This document shows positions 50,815 to 59,869 of a stretch of 64,000 nucleotides of DNA, piece by piece. The DNA lies in NCBI GenBank assembly GCA_024721245.1, contig CM045555.1, forward strand, positions 10,480,558 to 10,544,557. Direction: 5' to 3'. The first letter of the stretch is position 1; each line of letters starts with the position of its first letter. Source of the DNA: Mitragyna speciosa. Taxonomy: Eukaryota > Streptophyta > Magnoliopsida > Gentianales > Rubiaceae. The position numbers and the translations under genes are program-made. The notes under the pieces were generated by a model that worked only from the letters and a program-made list of their open reading frames with translations, was not told where the DNA came from and searched no databases.

Positions 50815-51771
50815 AATTGGGTCTGTTTCTTTTCTTTTGCAGGTTGAGATCAGGATTGTGTGTGTGGCGTGGTTGAGTGAATTGCTGTCTGAATGTCTGA
50901 ACTTTTGTGTGTTTGGTGCCTGTTTGTAAATTTGGCATGTGAAGCGTGTGTACATGAATTTGTTAATGTCTTTGTGTGCATGCTTGTGAATTCTGTGTGT
51001 ATGAACCCGTGTGTACCTTTGTTTGTGTTTGGAATGGGTTTTGAACAGGGGAAGAGATTTCTAGTTGTTAAGGGTGAAAGTGGAGAGAGGGGAGAGGCTG
51101 CTGATGGTTGTGAGGGTGATTGTTGTGGAGATAGAGTTGGGTAGACGAACATCCGGTGGTTGAAGACGGTGGTACTGAGGCTAAAATTGGGAATTGATAG
51201 CTGAACTGCTATTTTGGTTTTTGTTTTTGTAGATGACGGTGGTTCATGGTGGTCTGATGGGTGAGAGAGGTCTGTAGTTGTGGTGGTGATGGAGTTCCGG
51301 TGGTGGAAGAAGGGTGGAGAGGCGGCGGTGGGAATGAATCAGGGAAAATACAGTGGGAGTGGAAGCCAGAAAAACAACAAAAAGAAACAACCAGAAGCAT
51401 AACGAACAAACCCAGGAAGAAGAAAGTCCAGTGAAAAAACAGCAACAAAAATTATAGATAAAAAATTAAAATTCAATCAACATCTTCAAACCAAATCAGA
51501 TTTTATAGTAAAAATGAAATAAAATGAAATGAGACAATATAAAAGGAGATAAAACAACATAAGGTGTTACCTTTGAAGCTTTCTTGAAAAATCGATGAAC
51601 AGTGACCGATTTTGAGGTTGCAGGTGATGAACAGTGATGAGAAAATGAGGGCGGCTAGTGTGTGTGTTGTTTAGGTGTTTTTGTGTGTGTTTGATCTAAA
51701 AATCACAAAAAAACAAAGTGTTTTAGGGTTTCTCTTTTTTCTCTTTTTTTTTTTCTGCTGATTAGGGAGAG

Positions 51772-51779
51772 TATTTATA
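51772..51779 (-). promoter_or_regulatory. TATA box of the LARD 5' LTR
   Basis: TATAAATA on the minus strand in GGCCTATAAATACTCTCCC. This is the promoter that would drive the full-length LARD RNA. Confidence 0.7.
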
Positions 51780-51984
51780 GGCCACTTGTCTTGTTGGCCA
51801 AGAATGCTGTAAAATAACGAGAATGCCACCGGTATTAAAAAATGCTAATTTTATTAAAAATATATATTTTTAAACCTAAAATTAAAATTAATACAAGAAA
51901 TATGATAGCGATCTCTAAATTTTCAAAAATAATTCACAGTAGATTTCAAAAATAAAATTAGAGCTCAAACTTGATAGAAACGTG

Positions 51985-52745
51985 CTCGGGGTGTAAAATG
52001 ACAATTTTGTCCCTAGACAACGAAAATACACAAAAAAATAGCTATTAACCTCAGAAAATTATCAAAAAAAAATTAAAATAAGCTTGAAAACATTAGAAAA
52101 TGCCTTTTTGACTCAAAATTTGGTGAAAAATGAATTTAAACTGTAAAATGATGATTTTGCCCTTGAACAATGAAAATACACAAAAAATAGCTATTAACCT
52201 CAGAAAATTTATCAAAAAATTAAAATAAGCTTAAAACATTAGAAAATACCTTTTTGACTCAAAATTTGGTGAAAAATGAATTTAAATTGTAAAATAACGA
52301 TTTTGCCCTCGAACAATGAAAATTTACAGAAAAATAGTTATTGTCCTCAAAAAATTAACCAAAAATTAAGGATAAACTTAAACTACTGGAAAATGTATTT
52401 TTGACTCAAAATTGGTGAAAAATGAATTTAAACTGTAAAATGACGATTTTGCCCTCGGACAATGAAAATACACAAAAAATAGCTATTTTCCTCAAAAAAT
52501 TATCAAAAATTACAAATAAGCTTAAAACATTAGAAAATTCATTTTTTGACTCAAAAATGGAAAAAATAAATTTAATTTGTAAAAATGATGATTTTGCCCT
52601 TAGCTGGTACAAATATAAAAAATACCAATAAAATTCAGAAAAATCATAAGAAATTAACAAATTCACATAAAAGTAAAAATATGAATTTAAAACCTCCAAA
52701 AGCTGACAGAAAAATATTTACAGATAAAATTATTATTTTGCCCCC
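51985..52745 (-). repeat. U3 tandem units of the LARD 5' LTR (six copies)
   Basis: About 145-base units with ATTTTGCCCTYG-type cores near 51,998, 52,148, 52,298, 52,443, 52,590 and 52,735. Confidence 0.75.
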
Positions 52746-52864
52746 CAAAATTATTAAAAATTTAAAATTTGTCCTAAAAAGTGTAAACATGCCCCCCAGT
52801 GTTTGAAAATAGATAGTGTGTCAAAATTTGGTGTCTACATTCTCCTTACATGTCACCATGTTAT

Positions 52865-53880
52865 TAGGGTGAATTCTGATATGCAAGATCATCATTTGCA
52901 AAAAATATAGGTGGCTGGTGTGCAATTTCTATTCTAGGAAGACCTCTAGTTCGCAGAATGTCACACAGAACCTAGATGTCCCTGCTCCAGTCAACAGGAT
53001 CACTAACAATGAAGACTGCCTGCACTCTCAAGGATTGAGGATCTGTTGTCAGGGCCATTTGCCCATGAACAGCCTGCATTTCTGTCCATTTCTTATAGTG
53101 AGCCCAAGGATCAATGTTTTCAAAGCAAGACACATACTCTTCTATTGAAAGAACTTTTTCATACATGACTTTTGCAAGTTTTTCTTTTCCAACAACAACA
53201 ACGAGATCATTCTCATATCTTTTTACAAGTTCCTTGAAAGGAGTATGTCCCTGTATAACCTGCAAGGTAAAATATTGACACCCAACGGTTTGCTCAAATG
53301 CTCAGCTCTCTTAGATTCAGGAACTCCACCTCCATTTGTGAGGATGATTGAGCAAGAGGCAGAACCATAGTAAAGACATTTGAGAGCTTGAGGAGAGCCG
53401 CCAATCGGAGTTTCGCCACGAAGAAGAATGCCGTCGATGTCGAAGGCAATGCCGAACGATAGTAATGGAAAAGCCGAGAAGAAGATTAATTTATTAGCAT
53501 TAGTATTTACGGAAATTGTGACGGATCGTGAAGGTGGCGAGAGAAAATTAGTGAAAGTGAAGAGGAAACAGAAGGTTTGGCGCCATTGATTTTGCTCTTC
53601 ACCTGAGAATTCCTGGATAAGAGTTGCAGAAGCAGTCTCGCATTTCGTTCTCAACTTCTTAGCCCTCTGAATTTTAGGTTTCGGAAGAAAGTTTCTTCTG
53701 AGTTTATGGGGTTGAGAGATGGGTATGTGATTGGGAAGTGGCTTTGTAATTTTGACAAAAAAAATTTCGGAAGGTAAAGGGAGAGAGAGAGAGAGAGAGA
53801 GAGAGTGAGAGAGTGAAGAAGACGGATGAAAAAAAAAGGATGAAAGAGAGTGTGAATGGGAAAGATGAAAAATTTTCAAA
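52865..53880 (-). pseudogene. Captured host gene piece: mitochondrial HAD-IIA hydrolase, CECR5/HDHD5-like
   Basis: The minus strand encodes the start of a HAD-superfamily IIA hydrolase of the CECR5/HDHD5 type. It shows a presequence-like stretch (NFLSPPSRSVTISVNTNANK), then SFGIAFDIDGILLRGETPIG with nucleophile motif DxDG (about 53,430-53,441) and ILTNGGGVPESKRAEHL. After a one-base frameshift near 53,265-53,275 come VIQGHTPFKELVKRYENDLV, SIEEYVSCFENIDPWAHYKK, RVQAVFIVSDPVDWSRDI, a stop, then VLCDILRTRGLPRIEI and FFANDDLAYQNSP. The C-terminal third, with the later HAD motifs, is missing. No intron is obvious over this stretch. These proteins are predicted mitochondrial phosphohydrolases. The piece lies in the inner CACTA immediately beside the LARD insertion, so it is a transduplicated fragment, decayed by the frameshift, the stop and small deletions. 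Confidence 0.88.
53775..53812. repeat. GA microsatellite in the captured gene's leader
   Basis: A run of GA dinucleotides of about 30 bases, giving Ser-Leu repeats in the minus-strand frame. It probably lies in the 5' UTR of the source gene, so the apparent N-terminus from 53,879 should not be taken as protein. Confidence 0.7.
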
Positions 53881-54844
53881 TTTTAGGGCAAAAAATTTGA
53901 GGCACTTAGGTTTAGCTCCAAAATGAAAATTGTCTTGGTTTATATGCTGAACTTTCTTTGTTTTTTCTTATGAGTTGTTACTAAAATTTTAATATGAAAA
54001 TTTAGTTATTTTGGATAATGATTTTTCTATTAATCACGAATTTTTACAAAAATATTGTTAAGAAGAAAAGATTATTAAAACTATGTTTAAAATTAAAAAA
54101 ATTATTATTGAAATTTTCTTTGGTAATTTTATGGTTCTGTCAATGAGTGAATTAATATGTTGTAAACCCTATAATGACTTATTTATAACCCAATCGGCCC
54201 TCACCCTTCGCTTCTACCACAGACCTCAAAATTTTTTTCCAATTTTTCTCTTTTTTTCTTTTTTTTTTAGCTCAAAAAATATAGGGTCAGGCCATAATCC
54301 AAATCGTAACACAAAATTCAAGGTCTCAACAAAAGATATGTTTATGATTAAAAAAAATATTAATAAAATGTTTTTGGTACACATTTTATCGTTATATCAA
54401 TTATGTACAAGTGCTAGTTTGATGATCACTTTAGTTGATCAAATAATCAAAATAATTTGCTAATACATGCATTAAACACTAAATCCATTTGGTACAAAGT
54501 ACTTGCTCACTAACAATAAACAATAGGACTAAAGATAACAATTTCTGACACGACTTGAATACAACTTGAAATTAAGTAGATCATTATTTAGATCAACCTG
54601 TTAACAACACGATTGAATACGGCTCGAGTTGGGCCAACATAGCAAGTTGACATGTTAACTCGAAAAAGAGTACATATGCACACACATACATACGTATGCA
54701 TCTATATATATAGTGTGTGTATATATATATATATATTTTTTAACATCAATATAGTGTACATTTCACAAAAATCACTCTTAAACACTTGTAATAATTATAG
54801 ACAAATTTCTTTTCTATTATTTTTTGACACAAACTACCATTTGT

Positions 54845-54975
54845 TTTAGGCTAATTTAGTAATGCGAACACATAACATAAATACTAGCTATTTTAGCCTA
54901 ATTTAGTAATGCGTATGCATAGCATAAACTATTTTTTTTAGCCTAATTTAGTGGTGCACATGAACATAAACTACC
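54845..54975 (+). repeat. Three 46-bp tandem units
   Basis: TTTAGSCTAATTTAGTRRTGC recurs with its core near 54,852, 54,898 and 54,944, a 46-base period. Confidence 0.7.
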
Positions 54976-55537
54976 AACTATAGGACACATCGAATTGGAT
55001 TGTGGATAAAGAATGAAAGTCAAATGAAGTGCTCTGTATATTTGTTCCTTGTTATAAGCACAAAACTGAGAAGAACCGATTGTAGGGCACGTTGGGGATA
55101 GTAATTTTTGTAACAAGTTTTTAAGGACAAAATTGTCATAATAAAAATGTCTTTTGGCACCCACAAATTTTTCGTCCTTTTCTTCCCAATTTTGGGAGGA
55201 AAGATTTTTGCCAATTAGTGGGGCTTTTATCCATCTATTTACTTTCTTTTCCATCTGCCCTTTTTTCTCCATCCGAATGAAGTTGAAAGTTTGTAAGTTA
55301 ATAGTTCCTTTTTTTTTAAAAAAAAAAGACCTTCTGATTCAATATTTAGAAAAACATAATTTTCTTACTATTTATAATACATTAAGTCATGCTTAATTTA
55401 TGTTCAAAACTTTACGATTTGTTTGATTAGAATTCAATAATCAGTGTTTTCTATGAGTATGATAACCGTGTTAATTGTAATGCTTTCATTTATGACGCTT
55501 TATCTTATGAAGTAGTTATATGCTTATTTTCTTTCGT

Positions 55538-55765
55538 TGTGGGGCTAAATTACAAAATATAGAGTGCCATAGTATAATTAATGAAATTAGTTTATCATAT
55601 ATGGGGTCCAATTGCAAAAGATAGTGTGCCATAATAGAGATAATGAAATTGGTTTATCATATATGGGGCTAACTTGCAAAACATGAGGTGCCATAGTAGA
55701 ATTAACGAAAATTGTTTATCATATTTGAGGCTAAATTGCAAAAATTATAATCGTATAGTTGAATT
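55538..55765 (+). repeat. Four 63-bp tandem units
   Basis: GGGGCTAAATTGCAAAA, then GTGCCATAGTA and TTTATCATAT, repeated four times at about 63-base spacing (near 55,540, 55,604, 55,667 and 55,729). It abuts the subterminal array of the inner CACTA. Confidence 0.75.
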
Positions 55766-55784
55766 AATGAACATGTCCTTTAGA

Positions 55785-56956
55785 CATTGACAACAACTTG
55801 TCATCATTGAAGTGGGTCAATTGTTACAACCAAACCATGTTGTTACTAATAACGAGTCTACTTGAGTTCATCTAAAGTGCCTCAACAATGACAAGAAAAA
55901 TGTTGTCACTAAAGACGAATTAACTTGAAGTCATCTGTGACAATATCATTGTCATCACTAAAGTAAATCAATTGTGACGACTAATCTACGTTGTCACTAA
56001 AAAGGAGTTTATATGAAACTTATCAGTGATGACAAGAAAAGTAGTCACTGAAGTGTGTCTACAAGTGACAAGTATATTGTTGTCACTAATGACGAGCCTA
56101 CATGAATTCATCTGTGATGACTAGCAATGTCGTCACTGAAGTGACTCAATTGTGACGACCAATTCATGTTGTCACTAATAACGAGTCTACTTGATCTCAT
56201 TTGTGACGACATGAAAAGTTGTCATTAAAGTGCCTCAACAGTGACAAGTAAAATGTTATCACTAACGACGAGTCAACTTGAACTCATCTGTGACGACACT
56301 ATTGCCGTCACTGAACGTCAATCAATTGTGACAACCAATTTACGTTGTCACTAATAAGAAGTCTGCATGAATTCATCTGTGACGACATGAAAAGTTGTCA
56401 CTAAAATGCTGTCATAGTGACAAGTTTAATGTTGTCACTAGCGACGAGTCTGCTTAAACTCATTTGTGACGATACCAATGTCGTCACTGAAGTGACTCAA
56501 CTGTGACAACATAGCACATGTTGTCACAAACAATGAGTATACTTGAGATCATTTGTGACGACATTAAAAAGTCGTCACTGAAGTGTGTCAACAGTGACAA
56601 CTATAATGTTGTCACTGATGACGAGTCTACTTGAACTCATCTGTGACGACACATATGTCGTCACTGAAGTGATTCAACTGTGACGACATACACATGTTGT
56701 CACTAATAACAAAGCTCATCTGTGACGACATTAAAGGTTGTCACTGAAAGTCTCGTTTTAATGACAACTTTTTTTTATGTTGTCACAAAACTAATGTCCT
56801 GCCATGCTATTACCTGTACCCCACACCATTTTGTGACGACTGATCCTAGGTCGTCACTAATGACTAGCGTAAGTGAGGTCATCTGTGACGACATCAAATG
56901 TCGTCACTTGAAATATATCAACTGTGACAAAAATTTTTCTTGTCACTGAGAATGTT
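55785..56956 (-). repeat. Right subterminal array of the inner CACTA, 88-bp units
   Basis: About twelve direct units of 87-89 bases. TCATCTGTGACGAC-like starts fall at about 56,109, 56,197, 56,286, 56,373, 56,461, 56,550 and 56,639. Each unit contains two inverted pairs, GTGACGAC...GTCGTCAC and GTGACAAC...GTTGTCAC. They are presumed transposase-binding sites, as in other CACTA elements. Confidence 0.85.
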
Positions 56957-56984
56957 GTCACAAAAAGCCATTTTTCTTGTAGTG
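56957..56984 (-). repeat. Right terminal inverted repeat of the inner CACTA
   Basis: Read on the minus strand: CACTACAAGAAAAATGGC then TTTTTGTGAC. Confidence 0.85.
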
Positions 56985-57175
56985 CGTATATCAGCCCTAC
57001 ATATATCAAAGTTCTCAACTCCTTGTAGAACCCAGCCAATCTCATCATCATGAAGCACAGGGCGATCATCTAATTGTTGATTGTAAAAGGGTTTGGATTC
57101 ATGAATTTGTGAATAAATATCAAAATTATCTCTTCTTTTCATCTTAACTTTTACATTCCAATCTTGCTCCACAGG
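56985..57175 (-). pseudogene. DUF4216-type end of the outer CACTA tnp2 gene
   Basis: Translation: EQDWNVKVKMKRRDNFDIYS, then DDRPVLHDDEIGWVLQG and VENFDICRADI. The 'DW.VV.KTKPRD..D' block and the acidic 'W......D' tail are typical of the C-terminus of plant tnp2/DUF4216 proteins. The upstream half is separated by the hAT insertion (57,176-58,775). The last codons lie left of the inner CACTA at 19,541 and below, in frame if one 3-bp TSD copy is dropped. Confidence 0.7.
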
Positions 57176-58775
57176 TAGGGGTGCACACGGGTTGGATATT
57201 CGACCTACATGGGGTATTTTCTGATTCGACTCGCTAAATGTGGGTCGGGCAAAATTGTGACTCGTATGCGTATCCGCATATAGAAATATCTAGCAGATTA
57301 GATATCTGTATTTTTCGAGTCGAATACCCACATTATTCAACTCGCAAATTGTTAAATCTGTTCCAAATTATGGATAATCTAATAATAATTAAAGTGCCAT
57401 TTATAACTAATATAAACTTAAATAACATATATTAAATCAGGTCTTACAAACCATAAATTCATCATCACAAGCACTAAAGAAAATTTTAATTGTTTGAGAC
57501 AAAGAAACACCGTATACACAAGTCTTATAATAGAAACACCAACCATGTTTTTAATGCAAAGAATGAAAAAAAACAACACAAAACAATTATCATAACTCGA
57601 GTTTATAGCATAGCATCTTCAATTCTTCACATTTCAATGTTGATATATATACTTATTACATAATTTTATGAGTTTGACAAATAACTCTAATTGATTTTAC
57701 CAGGTGATCAATTAAGTCAGATGTTTATGGAAAAGCCAAATATTCAATAATTTAAAATAAGTCATTTGGAAATATTAATTTTGGTACAATTATATAAAGT
57801 GTCATTTGATACTTCATAGATATAATAGAGATATGTAAAATTATTAACTAACTTATCAAAAGCTTAAAGATTTCAAAGTATAATTACATAATTTTTATAC
57901 AATAACAAGATACATTTTACATGATAACAATTTAAAATTTTTAAAGATTGCACTAAGTTATTTCCAAGGATATTTTAAAGAAACCATCATTATGCCAAAA
58001 ACTTTCTTTTTCTATTGGACATATTCTTCTGTTATATTCAAAATCTTTTAGAAAAGAAAATAATGTGTGAAGTTAAGAAAAGAAAGATGTGAAACTATTA
58101 AAGTAAAGTTAGTAGTAGTTCGGTACTTGAAATGTAGGTTTTTGATAATAATGGTTATTTTCTATTTCTTTGTTTGAAGATATAATTAACTGGAATCTCA
58201 CATAATTTTTAGGCATGGTTTTAAAAAAAGGAAAACCAAAATTATCAATTTTTTGTTGTTTTGTCTCCTTTATTATATCATTTATTAAACGATTATTAAA
58301 CGTGCAAAGGATAAAAGATATTAATATTAATATTAATATCATTTATACCATATATATAAATTTTCAGTGTCAATTAGAATATCAAGGTTTCTTCTTACGT
58401 TTAATAGTTATTTAATAAATGATATGATAAATTTGTCTAATAATGATATAATAGAATGAGAAAAGCCAAAAAAGGATATTAATTTTGGTTTTCCTGTTTT
58501 ATCAAAACCATGTCTAAAAATCATTAGTATTATGAAAAATTAGGGAAGGTGACCCAAATTAGGAAGCCTTATAAAATTACAACATTATCCCTATATGTAG
58601 ATTGGGTCAGATACCATCCGGGTTTTTAAAATTCCGATCCGTATCCGACCTGCTTAATAGAATAACCCACATGTGACTCGTATTCGATAAAACTCGATTG
58701 GTCGGATACCTTCGGATCTGGTTTGGGTTGGATCGACTGGGTTTTCGGGTCACCGGGTCAAGTTGGACACCCCTA
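57176..58775. mobile_element. hAT-type non-autonomous element with 8-bp TSD
   Basis: Both termini are TAGGGGTG (the right one inverted), and the 8-bp TCCACAGG flanks it at 57,168-57,175 and 58,776-58,783. An 8-bp TSD with TAGGG-type ends is diagnostic of hAT. The outer 100-200 bases at each side contain GC-richer, loosely inverted tracts such as GACTCGTATKCG and GTCGGATAC-like words. The interior is AT-rich with no transposase, plus a nested inverted-repeat element at 58,206-58,520. Confidence 0.9.
58206..58520. mobile_element. Short inverted-repeat element (MITE) nested in the hAT element
   Basis: The left end is TTTTTAGGCATGGTTTT, then AGGAAAACCAAAATTA. The right end, read inverted, is TTTTTAGACATGGTTTT, then AGGAAAACCAAAATTA. 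That makes about 40 bases of imperfect terminal inverted repeat around a 315-bp body. The TSD is not clear, so the superfamily is left open. Confidence 0.6.
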
Positions 58776-59149
58776 TCCACAGGATCAACAATCACCAAAT
58801 GACATAAAAGCATCCATTGTATCGCCTTGCATATTTGTGAGGACTATCAACCAATTTGTTAATTTCTTCTAAAAACTGTGTACTAGAAGTTCTTCATGTG
58901 TTTTGTACCTATTTTCATTAGAAAAATATTATCATTACTTATGATATGTCAACACATAATTTATCTTATGTTCCAACGATACATCAAACATCTACTTACA
59001 TAATCCCTCAACCAATCCTGAAACAACTCATTATGTATGCGCTGAATTTGATTTTTTGCTTGAGCGAGGATTTTCTAGCAAAAGGATCAAAAGATGTTTC
59101 CTAGCCATATTTTTAAAAACAATAAAACTAATTGCAAATTTAATTAATA
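58776..59149 (-). pseudogene. Middle part of the outer CACTA tnp2 gene
   Basis: Minus-strand segments read AKNQIQRIHNELFQDWLRDYV (about 59,070-59,010) and LLCHLVIVDPV (up to 58,784), matching the region leading into DUF4216. Stops and AT-rich spacer sequence separate them. It is bounded by the LINE on the right and the hAT element on the left. Confidence 0.55.
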
Positions 59150-59165
59150 CATTATATAATGGGTA

Positions 59166-59626
59166 GTCTTGGAAGAGATGCAAAGTTCGCAAAAAACTGA
59201 TCCTTGTTAGCTAAATGACCCTCATTGGACAAAATGTCTACTGGCTTGTTTGCTTCCCTGAAACAATGAGTAAAACTCACAAAATGATGTCTAAAACTAT
59301 GAAGTTCCTCATATAAAAAATATAAATTCCACGGGCAAGATATCGTCCCATTTACCCTGCACATCCCTAAGAATCCCACCACCTCCACAATCCCCCGGAT
59401 TTCCTTTAGAATATCCATTAGTATTAAGCTGAAAAAAATTCACAGGAGACTTCCATCTAACCATTGTTATACAAATATTCCTTTTCATCTTACCAATGTT
59501 GCTATAGAAATCCAACCAGTTATTAACATTAACTGATTTGCTAAATTTTTGCTCCCATGTCAGTTTTATATCGCCAAAAATCTTACGAGCAATATATTCC
59601 CATGAGCAAGAATTTCCTGCAAACAC
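59166..59626 (-). pseudogene. Inverted RNase H segment of the short LINE
   Basis: The minus strand has ICITMVRWKSPVNFFQLNTN and GYSKGNPGDCGGGGILRDVQ (first catalytic block), then a gap where the QAEA-type block is missing, then HHFVSFTHCFREANKPVDIL and ANFASLPRL. This is the L1-type RNase H (RVT_3). It is shorter than the domain at 26,461-27,699 because of internal loss and frame change near 59,310-59,420. Confidence 0.8.
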
Positions 59627-59853
59627 AAATTCATTCCGTTAGGATTTCATGCTTTTAGATTTAAGAAATGTTAATTTTTTATTTTAAAAATTGTTTGATG
59701 TAAAGGGAGGAAGTCCTCCTTATTTCCTTTTTCTCTAAAGTTTTTTGTTTGTAATAATTGAGGTCAGGTTAAGCCCCCCTCATTTCACAATTTTATTAAT
59801 AAAATTTTGGAGTGGCGCCCACCCCCGTCTACGGGGTTAGCCTTTAAAAAAAG
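59166..59853 (+). mobile_element. Short LINE with 5' inversion (twin priming)
   Basis: It is flanked by CATTATATAATGGGTA (59,150-59,165) and CATTACATAATGGGTA (59,854-59,869), a 16-bp TSD with one difference. The right part is plus-strand 3' UTR ending in an A7 tail (AGTGGCGCCCACCCCC ... GGGGTTAGCCTTTAAAAAAA), related to the 3' end of the LINE at 26,302 read on its own strand. The left part, 59,166-59,640, is in the opposite orientation and encodes RNase H. An inverted 5' part joined to a sense 3' part between TSDs is the hallmark of twin priming. Confidence 0.82.
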
Positions 59854-59869
59854 CATTACATAATGGGTA

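Larger units (their letters stand above)
24129..52839 (-). mobile_element. Giant non-coding LTR retrotransposon (LARD, Tat/Ogre-like) with TSD TTCTC
   Basis: Two long direct LTRs (24,129-33,878 and 44,638-52,839) enclose a 10.8-kb interior. On the minus strand the LTRs start TGTWGACACC and end GGACGCGACA. The whole is flanked by TTCTC at 24,124-24,128 and 52,840-52,844. A PBS-like site follows the 5' LTR (44,615-44,631) and a purine tract precedes the 3' LTR (33,879-33,895). Nothing in the interior resembles gag, protease, RT, RNase H or integrase. It therefore had to rely on proteins from another element. Removing three later insertions and their TSD copies gives about 19.8 kb. In 147 aligned bases at the LTR ends I count four substitutions and one single-base indel, so the insertion is fairly young. 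Confidence 0.9.
44638..52839 (-). repeat. 5' LTR of the LARD (contains a solo LTR)
   Basis: Colinear copy of 24,129-33,878. It lacks the LINE and instead contains the 2,724-bp solo LTR at 48,091-50,814. Net length is about 5.47 kb, with six U3 units. Its minus-strand start TGTAGACACC abuts the right TSD TTCTC at 52,840. Confidence 0.9.
53881..55784. other. Interior of the inner CACTA, right side
   Basis: The segment next to the captured gene may include its promoter. The rest has no domain in any frame. An AT/TATA microsatellite lies at 54,690-54,740. Two small tandem arrays are listed separately. Confidence 0.5.
19542..56984. mobile_element. Inner non-autonomous CACTA carrying a host gene piece (Pack-type)
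   Basis: Both ends are clear. The left end is CACTACAAGAAAATCAGG at 19,542; the right end, read on the minus strand from 56,984, is CACTACAAGAAAAATGGC. Both continue with GTTTTTGTGAC or CTTTTTGTGAC and then arrays of TGTGACGAC-type subterminal repeats. Flanking triplets are CAT (left) and CGT (right), a 3-bp TSD with one difference. Gross span is 37,443 bp. After removing the solo LTR and the LARD with their TSD copies, about 6.95 kb remains. No transposase is inside; instead a HAD-hydrolase gene fragment lies at 52,865-53,880. It sits in the end of the outer element's tnp2 gene. Confidence 0.85.

Noticed and set aside
53223..53879. Treating the full 218-codon frame as the N-terminus of a working hydrolase
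   Set aside because: The first about 100 codons include a GA microsatellite and leader-like sequence. The frame ends by a one-base shift and the C-terminal part of the enzyme is missing.
54700..54740. TA-rich run as a promoter TATA box, and the similar run at 17,140-17,165
   Set aside because: Simple AT microsatellites without any associated gene.
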